A stretch of DNA of 64,000 nucleotides from contig OX457029.1 of NCBI GenBank assembly GCA_949752745.1, forward strand, positions 15,625,956-15,689,955. Direction: 5' to 3'. Of the stretch, positions 24,684 through 36,575 are shown piece after piece (the first letter of the stretch is position 1; every line of letters begins with the position of its first letter). The position numbers were made by a program, and so were the translations under genes. The DNA comes from Protula sp. h YS-2021 (taxonomy: Eukaryota; Annelida; Polychaeta; Sabellida; Serpulidae). The notes under the pieces are model-generated. The model ran no database searches. It was not told where the DNA came from and saw only the letters and a list, made by a program, of their open reading frames with translations.

Positions 24684-25480
24684 AAATTTGGCAGCCAATT
24701 TTCAAAATGCCTTTTCTCCAACATTTATTATCGGATTGCCTTCAAATTTTACCCAAATGTTCACCAGGCAGTCCTCGTTTGAAAAATTCCTTTTTTTTAT
24801 TTTGGTGACCCGCCGAAAATTGGCAGACTAGGGGGGGGGGGTTTAAAAAATTAAGCCAATTTTCAAAATGATTCTAACACTTTTATCAGATTTCTTTCCA
24901 ATTTTGAACGATTGTTCTCTAGATGATTCTCTTAAAAAAATACGCCGATCGGCCAAAAATAGGGGGGGGGGAGCATTTTAAAAGTTTTTGGTGAGCAATT
25001 ATTAAAACGCTTCTACTCCCTGGATCAGATTACCTTGAAATTTTGTGTAAATGTTGACTGGGTAGGCTTCTTTTGAAATTGTTTGGTGATCTACCAAAAA
25101 CTGGCCAAATAAGGAGCATTTGGAAAGTTTTTAGTGGTCGATTTTTCAAAGGTTTTTCTCCACAATTTTCGTAAATTTTATATAAATGTTCACCAGCTTG
25201 TCTTCTCGAAAAGTTACTTTTTTTGGCGATCCACAAAAAAAAAATCCGCAAGTGATTTTAGTCAGATTGCTTTACTTTTTAGGATAGTCCAGTGTGAGCT
25301 CTGTGAAATTTATTTTTCAGAGATCCTCTAAATATTAAGCAAATGCTTGCCTTTGAAAAATTTTCAGTAACCGGTTTTTAAAATACGACTACCACTTTTT
25401 GGCGACCACACAAGCCTGTTGGGTACTTGATTCACTAGGTCTCGGCTGGTCACAATGTCTGTTGACATTGTTGTGTTTAA
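22900..25480. repeat. Long array of decayed ~150-bp repeats with a nested hairpin-headed copy
   Basis: The units share aaaatgcttct-type, cacaattttgatcggatt and ggcgatccgcca(a)aa phrases with 13,800-14,690. A hairpin-headed dispersed repeat (copy 3) begins inside it at 23,906 with perfect 12-bp arms TTAACCCAGTCC and GGACTGGGTTAA and runs to about 24,640. Homopolymer runs (C at 23,236-23,250, T at 24,649-24,682, G at 24,832-24,841) interrupt it. No host gene. Confidence 0.8.
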
Positions 25481-26295
25481 TTGAAGGCACGGCTTTAATT
25501 TTTGTTTTTCCTCCATAAACACTTTGTATCAATGTGTACTGTGATGGTATCCACAAGTTGGTGATTCAAGCAGAGATAGGAAGCGCGGCTGCATCCAGAA
25601 CCTTGTTAAGAAGCTGGAAGGGGGAGGTAGTGGGAATATGTCACCCAGTCTCGTCAACACTGTGGTACGGGGTTATTTTTGCCGTTACAAATGTTAGAGG
25701 GCATGTTCTTTTAGGATACATAGCTAGAATATCTACACGGTTAGGACACGTCAGTGTGATTTATGATTAATGTGGTTTGAAGACGAGAACCTCTCCAAGA
25801 AACTTTTTTGCCAGTTTGAAACCTTTCAAGCAAAAAAGTTTTCTACTTGCTCTGTGAAACGGCATCTGCACCTTCTCTCTCTTGGAGAACTATGCAGAAC
25901 TGAAGCTGATTTTGTATCTTTTAACAGCAACACAAGCGTGTCACCATGCTCAGCGTATTTAGCATATGCAAATAATGAACACACCGTTCATGTAATGCAC
26001 AGCGTGGTTGTTGGCACATGCGAGAGGCTCGCGCAAATGTTGCTGCAGCCCTTACGCGTTGCCTGTGGTGATAAAAAAATCACTCTAGTTTGCTTCGCGT
26101 TTTGATTGTAAAAATGAAACAAAGGCGAAAACAGTAAGTGCACAACTTAAGATCAAATACCACATGTGTGCGAAGTTTGGTAACAGTATCCGGAACAGTC
26201 GGCCGAGGGGTTGAGTATAATTTGAGTGCAGTCTTGGTCCCAATTTTGAGCCCTGTGGAACGGAGACGTCCAAGTACACAGGCTTAGAGTACTCG
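25481..26295. other. Intergenic, one unassigned open frame
   Basis: A plus-strand frame at 25,770-26,105 (FSTCSVKRHLHLLSLGELCR and so on, 111 residues) shows no family I recognise and no splice or start evidence. It may be chance. Confidence 0.4.
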
Positions 26296-26348
26296 CACAT
26301 ACTTTGTGCACATATTTTAAGTGTTAAAATATGTGCACAAAGTATGTG
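26296..26348. other. Perfect 25-bp hairpin
   Basis: The arms 26,296-26,320 (starting CACATACTTTGTGCACAT) and 26,324-26,348 are exact reverse complements with a 3-nt loop GTG. Confidence 0.9.
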
Positions 26349-26795
26349 TATGATATTAGGAAACTTACAGTAATAGTTTTGGACTTGATGAGCTATAGTG
26401 ATGCACTATATTGTTTCGCAGGTTTTGATACTGAGAGAACAGAATTTGATAATCTTTTACATAGCCACTCGCATCATCGCACATAAGAAAAAAAATACGC
26501 ACAGTCATTGAAAGTGCCACCTCGCCCCCTCCCCCCCTCGCCCCCAGTTGAACTGTAGCGCTGATCTCGCCTTGCTCTGTATCTGTATTTGTTACAGTTA
26601 TTCTGTGTAATCAGTGATTTCGTGAAATGCTTATATTTTCAGTCATTTCGTGAAATGACTGTGGTGGTGGGGGGGGGGGTACGCATTTCGTGAAATGCCT
26701 AACATTTTCAGTCATTTAACGAAGGGTACTCCTTTATACAGATTGCCTAGATACATTTTAGGCAATCTGTGAAACATTTAGATGTGATTATTGCC

Positions 26796-27168
26796 AAAAC
26801 ATAAACAGATTACTTCAGCATATTACCGGACCGATATCGAAGACGGGACCGACTCGCCGGCGGTGACCGAAGCGGCGGTGGTGGCTGAAGCGACCGAAGC
26901 CCCGGCAATGACCGAAGCGATGATGCTGACCGAAGTGACAATACTGACCGAAGTGACGATGGTGACCGAAGCGACGATGGTAATCGAAGCGCCGGCAATG
27001 AACGAAGCGCCGATGATGACCGAAGCGACGGTTGTGACCGAAGCGACGACGAGGAGCGAATCGACGTCGGCGACTGAAGCAGTAATGGCGACCGAAGTGA
27101 CGACGGTGATGGGATCGGCGGCTGCGACCGGGCTGGCGATCGCGACTGGGCCGGTGGCCACGACCGAG
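26796..27168 (+). repeat. 18-bp GC-rich minisatellite encoding TEA-x-x-x repeats
   Basis: Units of approximately gaccgaagcgacgatggt repeat about 18 times in frame with the integrase tail downstream. They give hexapeptides such as TEATMV, TEATVV and TEVTIL. The GC content is well above that of the surroundings. The array stands where an integrase core would be expected. Confidence 0.85.
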
Positions 27169-27179
27169 GTGACGACGGA

Positions 27180-27485
27180 GACCTTAGGTGTTATTGATGA
27201 TAGGGATGAAAATGATCTGTACAAGAGAGGTGTTAAAGCAGATATTATGAAGGGAAAATTTTCTCGTAATCAATCTGACATTTATTCCCAGCGCTTATTG
27301 AACAACTCCGATGTCAATTAAACTCAGGAACTTTCTTTGTATCAAGCTGTTACACAGGAGTCTAGCTCCTGAGGACACGATTTTGTAAAGTGTAACTGTG
27401 GTTCAAGTAATAAACGCTGTGAGAGCAACAGATGCAAGTGCTTCAAAAATATAATTAAGTGTTCATGTCGATGCCATAGCTCCCT
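27180..27485 (+). pseudogene. C-terminal remnant of a KRBA2-like integrase
   Basis: The frame reads VIDDRDENDLYKRGVKADIM, KGKFSRNQSDIYSQRLLNNS and DVN, then TAA. The same frame resumes as TQELSLYQAV, a second stop (TGA), then FVKCNCGSSNKRCESNRCKC and FKNIIKCSCRCHSSLCC. This order (a YSRNQ-type linker, a short acidic stretch, a Cys-rich C.C......C...RCKC......C...CH motif) matches the C-terminus of KRBA2-like integrase proteins found in transposons and in some host genes. Two in-frame stops make it a pseudogene. A degraded second copy of the Cys-rich part follows at about 27,510-27,625 (SCGNNRCKCFEN), a local duplication of about 130 bp. Confidence 0.65.
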
Positions 27486-28004
27486 ATGTTGTAGAAATAA
27501 ATGAAGTTTCTGGTAAAATGGTTCAAGTAGAGTAATACAGAGCTGTGGGAATAACAGGTGCAAGTGCTTCGAAAATAACTTTTTTGTGTTCAAGTTGATC
27601 GCATTCCTCATTGTGCTGTACAAATAAATCATGTACCTGACAAATATAATAAATAAAGAAGATTCAGTGTTTTATTTCAACAATTAACAAAAAAAAACAA
27701 AAAACAACAATTGACAAATAATTTTAGGCTTTCGTGAAATGACGTGACATTACATTCAGTCATTTCGTGAAATGACTGAAAACTTTAGGCATTTCACGAA
27801 ATGTCTGGCTCTACAGTCATTTCACGAAATGACTGAAAATTTTAGGCATTTCACGAATGCCTGCTTACACAGAATGACTTAACATATATACATGTAATGT
27901 AAGAACAACCAATGAGGTCATTTGCCATTTTGATATGTTTTCTATGCCTTTGAAGAACATATTTAACATGACCATTTTATCAGTATTCAACATCTACGTG
28001 GTGA

Positions 28005-28307
28005 CTAAAATTTCATTTTCTGTTGACCAAACACCAGGTGTACCCATTTTACTTTTTCAAAGTTACTTTCACAATTACTAATGTTGGAAAATAAGTCATC
28101 ATATTCCTTTATATACTCTGCCACTACTTTTCGCAGTTCCGTATGGCTATTTTGAGAAGCTGTCAGGACATGGCTTATTGACCTGAAAAAGCAATTTCCA
28201 TCGCCATTTATTCGAACTTTCCATGCAGATGGTTCCAAAACAGAGGCATCCCTTGGTTTCAGCTTTTGTACCCGACAAACAACTGCTCCAAAGTTCGACC
28301 CGAGGGT
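28005..28307 (-). pseudogene. OTU-family cysteine protease fragment, probably from a transposon
   Basis: The minus-strand frame opens after a stop at about 28,308 and reads NFGAVVCRVQKLKP, then EPSAWKVRINGDGNCFFRSI and SHVLTASQNSHTELRKVVAE. The GDGNCFFRS motif contains the catalytic Asp and Cys of OTU deubiquitinases, and YIKEYDDLFSN follows as in that fold. The frame ends at TAG with QQKMKF, far short of the catalytic His, so it is truncated. It has no ATG in a suitable place. The upstream alternate frame (LFQPTGNSLELNPRV) may continue the protein across a frameshift. OTU frames of this type commonly sit in repetitive elements, but the host family is not identified. Confidence 0.6.
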
Positions 28308-28479
28308 TTAACTCGAGAGAGTTGCCAGTCGGCTGAAACAGGATAAAAGAGAAAGCTTTCTCACGTTCATCTAATTTTCTGCCTGCGCGACTGGCATTTT
28401 TCATGGGAATGGGAACAAAATGGGAACAAAATGTCTTGTGTTGTGAAAAAGATGGGCTGTTTTAATGGTTGATGGGTGT

Positions 28480-28735
28480 AGGATGGGCCCATCCTATAGC
28501 TGTAAGCGATAGAAACTGCACATATAGAATTAGTATGGCCAAATCTACAGACAGATGCATAGGAATATCCAATCCATAGAAAGAACACACCTAATCATGA
28601 ATATGGGCCAAATCTACAGGCAGTTGCATAGGAATACCCCCCCCCCCCCATAGAAACAGCACATCTGATTAAGAATATGGGCCAAATCGACAGATAGTTG
28701 CATAGGAATACATCATCCATGGAAACAGCACACGC
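28480..28735. repeat. ~90-bp tandem repeat, three units
   Basis: The units contain tatgggccaaatctacaggc or a close variant, then agttgcataggaata and atagaaacagcaca. A 13-base C run interrupts the second unit. Confidence 0.8.
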
Positions 28736-28739
28736 AAGG

Positions 28740-29440
28740 CCGGCAGAAGTGTACCTAACATTTTGAAACGCTATATATCACGCTGACCACCCCCCTCTCC
28801 GCGGAGGGTTGGGGCACTTTATCAAATATGGCAACAATGCGTGTACAAAATAACATGGAAAAGCTTAAAACAAAAAAAATAGAGAGTGGGTAAAGCTATC
28901 GAATTTTTCCTGAAATAGGAGGGTGGGTAAAATGATTATTCCGTTGAAAACAAAAATTATATGTTATATATTATTGCAGATAAGAAATTCACCGTGTTTA
29001 AATACCGAGAACAGTCAATTTCGTTCCCAGTACAGATAAACTGTGAAAATCCCCTAACCGAGGGAGTGGGCGGATCAGTCGGCGGCGTTTTGATCAATTA
29101 ATACCAAAAGCGCAAAAAATACCAAAACGAAAAAGAACATAAAAATATGCGCAATCCAACTTGACTTTACCAGCTGTAATGCAAAAGGACACTGAGCTGG
29201 AGTCAGTAAGCTATTTTTGTCCAGTCTCTATACCTTACTCGAAAAAATATTTAAATATGCCTCCTGCATCCTGATAAGCAAAATGTGAAGTATGTATGAT
29301 ATGTACTTTGAAATTCAACAGCTAAAACCCAGCAAAAATAGCACTTAGTCATTGAGAGCTCACGGCGACAAGTGTGGTTTTCACAGGCACGGAAAGTACA
29401 CATGCAACGCGCTGAAATATGAAGGAAGTGTCATAATGCA
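28740..29440. other. Intergenic, no gene recognised
   Basis: AT-rich sequence. I see no conserved frame. Confidence 0.5.
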
Positions 29441-29442
29441 AC

Positions 29443-29465
29443 AGGAGGAGGAGGAGGAGGAGGAG

Positions 29466-29546
<81 letters not shown>
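29443..29546. repeat. (GGA)n/(GA)n microsatellite
   Basis: A short GGA run passes into about 39 GA dinucleotides, which create the EREREREs and LSLSLS open frames. Confidence 0.97.
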
Positions 29547-29548
<2 letters not shown>

Positions 29549-29560
29549 CTGTGGTGAGAT

Positions 29561-30159
29561 TAGAGTAAGGTGGGGCAAGAGGACCCCCTTAAGCGCGATT
29601 TGCTATAAAATTTTATTGAGTTGAGATATGTTCCTTATCTTTTGGTTGGCGTTGAACCTCAAATCCCTCTACCTCCACAATAGTGAATCAGTTATTAAAA
29701 CTTTGTGCTGTTCATGAAAAACTGAATAAAATTTATTTGCCATTGGTGGGCCTTTTGCCCCATACCTGGGGAAAAAGGCCCACGGGTACCCCCCAAAGGG
29801 CACAATGTGAATATCATCTCAAAAAATTACTATCGCCTATCATCGGTTACACTCTGTTATGTTCTTAGAAACAGCAAGGCCACTTATTAATTTCATGATA
29901 TTACCCTAAAATATGTAACCTATAAAAACTTCTATGGCTTCCCAAAAAATTCTGATTCTTATGAAATTTACCCCCTAAAATTAAATAATGTCTTTACTTG
30001 CAACATTGTACCACTGTTGTGGTTTTATTTAGATTACATGTGCTTTCGTCATGTGGCGCTTCGATCAGTTTTGATATTGAGTGAAAAAAGTAACACATTT
30101 CAAAATAACGTTGCGTGGGCCTTTGACCCCGCATGGGCGTCTTGCCCCACCTTACTCTA
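29561..30159. mobile_element. ~600-bp mariner-like MITE (TA target)
   Basis: The inverted ends are TAGAGTAAGGTGGGGCAAGA at 29,561-29,580 and its reverse complement TCTTGCCCCACCTTACTCTA at 30,140-30,159: a perfect 20-bp TIR flanked by, or including, the TA of a mariner-type target. Inside is a second palindrome (GGGCCTTTTGCCCC... GGGGAAAAAGGCCC, about 29,749-29,782). There is no transposase frame. Confidence 0.8.
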
Positions 30160-32035
<1,876 letters not shown>

Positions 32036-32039
32036 GGGG

Positions 32040-32200
32040 CAACATTGTTCCCAGGGCCATTGGTCCCCTTGGGCCATATTTCCTAAGGGGAGACCATATT
32101 TCCTAGAACCACAGGTCCGGAGAGGACCATGAATCCTAGGACTAATGGTCCGGGGAGAGCATAAAAACGGGGGACCATTCGTCCTGGGACACTGCACTGT
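32040..32200. repeat. Cluster of short GGACCAT/GGTCC inverted words
   Basis: About ten short words (ggtcc, ggaccat, gggccat, ccatatttccta twice) alternate in both orientations within 160 bp. The pattern resembles the word-repeat ends of the MITE at 57,481, but no paired end was found. Confidence 0.5.
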
Positions 32201-32550
32201 GCAATAAATGTGATTGTTCGAACGACTTGAAGACGAAACTGGCTCATTCAACCAGCCAATGGTTTGAAGCCACTTGTCAAACCATCATAAACGAAAACTT
32301 TATTTATTCTATTATAATTATGGCTTTTCATTTTTTAAGTGTGAAACTTGCTAATATACAAAATAGGCCTCGTACAGCTCTACAGACAAAAAAAGAAACT
32401 TATTTTCGAGACAGTACAGGTTAAAAGCAAGTGCTATTAAAGACCTTGTGGAACATGATACTTCAATGTAAAAAACCGCGTTTCGATATGTCCTATGTAC
32501 ATAGCGGAGTCATTAACCAGCACGGGTTTACGCTCTCTACCATGGCTTAC

Positions 32551-32926
32551 TATCCCCCGCCGTCCCACCGGAGGCGGGGGATATAGAAACGCACTGTGTC
32601 CGTTCGTCCGTCCGTCAGTCGGAAGTTTGTTTCAAGACGATATCTCCTAAACTAGTGGGCGGATCTAGTTTATATTTGGTATGCGTAACATCCAAGAAAT
32701 CTAGATGTGCCTTTTGGGGGTTTTGATCGGATTGAAGACCATCTGGATGTGTATTTGGACTTAGAATCCCAAAATTCGGATCTCAATGTGTACTTTGGTT
32801 TCCAGACGATATCTCCAAAACGGTTCATATTTGATATGCGCAACAACCAAGAAATCTAGATGTGGCTTATGGAGGTACAGCACCCGCCTTACTAATTCCA
32901 TCCACGGCGGGGGATATGGCAATCAC
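32551..32926. repeat. Hairpin-headed repeat with matching distal arm
   Basis: The head hairpin has perfect 11-bp arms TATCCCCCGCC (32,551-32,561) and GGCGGGGGATA (32,573-32,583), followed by GTCCGTTCGTCCGTCCGTC. Two ~140-bp units (acgatatctcc, catccaagaaatctagatgt or caaccaagaaatctagatgt) follow. The arm sequence GGCGGGGGATA recurs at 32,906-32,916 at the far end. Confidence 0.75.
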
Positions 32927-32938
32927 TGATTGCTCTTG

Positions 32939-33568
32939 TTACACTTGGGGATTTGCCAAAATCCCCTAGTGTATTGAATTTGTACGAAAATTTTAGCCGC
33001 AGTTGTGGCATGTTTTTTCCTATTTTTTAGTTTTTCCGAGGCCGTTAGGGCTAGAAAGATGAAATTTAGATATGATAACTTCAGTATGTCTAGTTGATCC
33101 TCCTATATTTTTTTAAGTTGCTTAATTTTTCAATAAAAAAATGACAAAACAAATTTGCGAAACAGGCGGCAAGAAGCCGAGAGCAGTAGTTTAAACTGGC
33201 ATGGTATCAACTTCGGTGTATTGATCGCCCAAATCTCAATGAAAGCCATCATAGCATGCGCGTGTAAGTTTCAGTTGGATGCAGCGTTTGGGTTTTCTCC
33301 AATTAATAAAGGGTGATGAAATTTCGCTCACTGATAGAGGGTGATTAGACGCCGTAAAATCCGCATTTTTACCCATGTCCTTAGAGAACGATTGACATAC
33401 TCGGCCATGGTCAATGTCAAAAACCGGAAGTGGGCCATTATCTCGAAAAAGGTTAGACCCTTTGGGCCAAAAAAAGATATGCAAGAGGTTAAGAATTCAG
33501 GATCGTATTTTTTGTGCCCCCCCCCCCAAGTGTAATTTTCGCTACTCGGTAGCGAAAACAGTCTAGTT
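32939..33568. mobile_element. Terminal-hairpin element, copy A (~630 bp)
   Basis: The left end carries a hairpin in which ACACT/AGTGT and GGGGATTT/AAATCCCC pair (32,941-32,972). The right end carries CCAAGTGTAATTTTCGCTAC plus tcgGTAGCGAAAA and a terminal GTCTAGTT. The body is the reverse complement of the longer copy at 59,812-61,202, sharing gttagggctagaaagatgaa, tttgcgaaacaggcggcaag and tggtcaatgtcaaaaaccgg. There is no protein-coding frame. Confidence 0.75.
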
Positions 33569-35836
33569 GTAGATCATATTTACGATCACTTTTAGTTTGT
33601 CCAATATAGCAGCTGACCAGGAAATGAAATCGAGGGTGGAGTGAAATGGGTAAAGGAAAGGAAATCACTCACCAGTATAACATGGAAGGGTTGAACCTCA
33701 CTTATTTCCCAATATTGAATGGTATTTTTGAGTGGCTAGACCGTACTAAGGCAAAGAATATCATGGCTGTAACTCTACTTTATGTAACGGGTGTGGGGTA
33801 TGTTTTGGTAAAAGGGTTATCGTTGAGTTAGAGCAGTACCCCAAGTTGTACCCGATGAAAAGGCGTCCAATCCGAACGGTTTATGGCGACAACTTTCTAG
33901 GCGCAGATAAAAGGATTACTTAAAACGTGTATGTTAAGACTACCTGTCTGGCCTGGGTAAAAAAGACCTACAGAAAACTTCACCACATCCATGAGTTCGA
34001 GAAAACGTAGTTTGTAGAAATGCCTTCCTGACCTGACTACATATGCGTACAGTAATACCTTCTGTAACGGCCACACAGAGATCGATTGTGTTGGTGTTGA
34101 CCACTTCCAGGCGCGGAAAAGAGAGGTACGGTAAAACCGTTCTGTATCGACCACTTTCCAGGACCAGGCAACCATGCCATGGCAAAGTATAAAAAATACG
34201 GTTATAACTGTTTTAGGTAATGGGGTGTGATGGTTGAAAATATGATTATGGGTTCGCCGAAGGCGCGAGCCAAAAATTTTAGGATGCATTTCTCTCTTTG
34301 ATAAACAGTGACTAACTGCAATCCGAGGCTTTAACAGCAACGTTATTGAATTGCAATTCTCGAGTTTCTGTCTTTCCTTCCTTCCTTCCCTTCCGTGATC
34401 CCAGGTAGATCTTCAGTGAAGTTGTAATATTTTGTGTTATACGTTGGCAAAAATTGTCCAAAGAAACTGAGAGCGATAAGAAAAACCTAAACGATGCTGT
34501 GCGTCCCACAGATCTTGTCCGATTTCTTTAATCTCACTGTTGCCCATGAGGAAGTCTGAATTTTGTCAAAACTGGTTGCTTTTTTCACCTTTGCAATGTT
34601 TTCACCTTTACGGCTGGGCGCAATGTCCATGGACATTTTTTAAAATTTTCTTAGCTTGAAATTCCAGGACCTGACTTGCCAAGTTTCATATTTACCAGAT
34701 AATCATCTTCCAAGGTGTAACTCTTTTTCCATAGGACATAAATTCAAAGCTGTAACACCAAAAATTCCTTTTATTAACAGAGGTTCGACCAGTCACAATG
34801 TACCAATAAATTTATGTTTTCAGTGGAAAGTACCACCTCATTGGCTGAAATCGTTGTAGGGGAAAAATGAGGCTAAAAGCACGACAATTTTTGTTGATGT
34901 ACTTTAGGATTTCACTTTCTGCGTTTGTGGCAACACCTCACTGGAATAGAAACTTTTTCTTATTTGAGTAAGCTAAAAGCATAAACATAACTTATGAAAA
35001 GGGGTAAAATGCTCAGTAATGTCACGGCGATATCAATGGGGCATGACACTGATATTATCTAATAGAGAACATATTATCAAAGCCGTATCATTAACTCATT
35101 GACTAATTAACAATAGATAGTTGAAAGGTTGTGATTTCACTTTGCTATGATCGGGATACTGACGTAAGCATTGTTATTCTCGACCTTTTTTAACCACAGC
35201 TTTCGCAGCTTAGCAGCGAAACACGTTTAGTTGCTCTGCCAAATTTACGGACATGGCTGCGTTTCTCTCGATCTTCCTTACTGCAAATTTTACAAAAGAA
35301 TTGGCTTCACATCTCGTTTGCTATAGGATCCCGCGATAAAAAGGGAGATTTTCAAGATTTGCACTCAGTAGGGTGTGAATAATACGGCATTATCCAGCGC
35401 TCAGAACAATTGCAATGCATTGTTGTAAAATCATTGAACAATAACGCTAAGCTTTCCGAGGCCGTGGTAACTTATGCGGAATTCTGAGGAAAGCCTGTAA
35501 GACTATTATAGCCAAGTAAATACACTCCGATTGCATATGTGAACAATGTTTTTGTGTCATTTCTTGTACAATACATGTAACTTTTTCCGATCCAGATTAA
35601 CTGTCATTGCAACGTATCTGTCCAACATTCAAGAGTCCTGACTGGGCTCTTGAACCTTTGTGAGTCTTCGAAGTGGGGGTCTTTATGGTAAAAAAAAAAA
35701 AAAAACCTTGCACGTCACAGTCTGGCTAAGCATGTTTCTTTTGGCATGCAGAAAGCTTTATTAATCGTTTCTATGTCAGAGTGATGTCTTCACTGTCATT
35801 TTCTTGGTGAAAAATATTAGTATATACATAATGAAC
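33569..35836. other. Intergenic, no gene recognised
   Basis: It contains unassigned short frames (33,646-33,831 plus; 33,897-34,340 minus) that match nothing I know. A motif (ggctgggcgcaatgtccatg at about 34,611) echoes the cacagtgtcc motif of 19,110. No gene support. Confidence 0.5.
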
Positions 35837-36575
35837 AACTAGACCGTTTTCGCTACCGAGTAGCGAAAATTACACTTGGGGGCCACAAAAATTCAAAACT
35901 GACCATGAACGAGGAGGTAAAGGTCACCAAGCTACCTATTCCCTTATCTTATGGTCAAAGTCAAAAGCTGGAAATGGGCCATTATCTCGAAAACGGTTAG
36001 AGGAAGAGAGATTTTGAGCTTATTTTCGATCTTTTGGGTCTAAAAGACGATATGTAAGACGTACCTCGGTGATCTTGACCTCCTCGGCTATGGTCTAAGT
36101 CTAAAATAAAACCGGAAGTTGACCATGATCCCGAAAACGGTTAGAGAAAGAGCGATTTTGAGCTTATTTTCAACTCTTTGGGCCTAAAAGACAATATGTA
36201 AGAGCTACCTCGGTGATTCTGACCTCCTCGGCCATGGTCAAGGTAAAAAACCGGCATTGGGCCATTATTTCGAAAATTATTAGAGACCCTTTGAACCTAA
36301 AATGCGTTCTGTAAGGGGTACTTCGATTACCTTTGCCACTACGGTCATGGTCAATGTCGAAAACCGGAAGTTCAAAAAAAAAGGTTAGGGGTAATGCGAT
36401 TTTAAGCTTATTTTTTATTGTTTTGGGCCTAAAAGAGAAGATGTGAGGGAATAGGCACCTTGGTGACCTTCACCCCCTAGTTTCTTATTCAATTCTTAAT
36501 TTTAAGAGTTCAGAATCGTATTTTCTGTGGCCCCCAAGTGTAATTTTCGCTATTTGGTAGCGAAACGGTCTAGTT
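35837..36575. mobile_element. Terminal-hairpin element, copy B, symmetric (~739 bp)
   Basis: The ends are inverted: AACTAGACCG at 35,837 and CGGTCTAGTT ending at 36,575. Just inside each end is a hairpin: TTTTCGCTAC-cga-GTAGCGAAAA on the left and a shorter TTTCGCTA...TAGCGAAA on the right, then TTACACTTGGGGGCCAC and its complement. The interior is about four units of 110-150 bp with accggaagt, cgaaaacggttag, ttgagcttatttt and gggcctaaaag. No coding frame. Confidence 0.8.

Larger units (their letters stand above)
26627..27868 (+). mobile_element. Element with palindromic flanks carrying a KRBA2-like integrase tail
   Basis: Both ends carry clusters of the palindromes AGTCATTTCGTGAAATGACT and GCATTTC(G/A)(T/C)GAAATGC, separated by aaaa(c/t)tttag-type spacers: at about 26,616-26,720 on the left and 27,728-27,868 on the right. 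Between them lies an 18-bp minisatellite and a decayed C-terminal part of a KRBA2-type DDE integrase. The core integrase domain is absent, so the unit is non-autonomous or internally deleted. An extra hairpin (ACAGATTGCCTA/TAGGCAATCTGT) is at 26,738-26,770. Assignment to a Ginger-like group is inference. Confidence 0.6.

Noticed and set aside
25770..26105. 111-residue plus-strand frame
   Set aside because: No recognisable motif, no splice or start evidence and average composition; may be chance.
26627..27321. Intact 176-residue TEA-repeat protein
   Set aside because: The open frame begins at a non-ATG codon, is mostly minisatellite, and its real C-terminal continuation is cut by stops.
33897..34340. 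147-residue minus-strand frame
   Set aside because: It spans a local duplication and has no recognisable domain.
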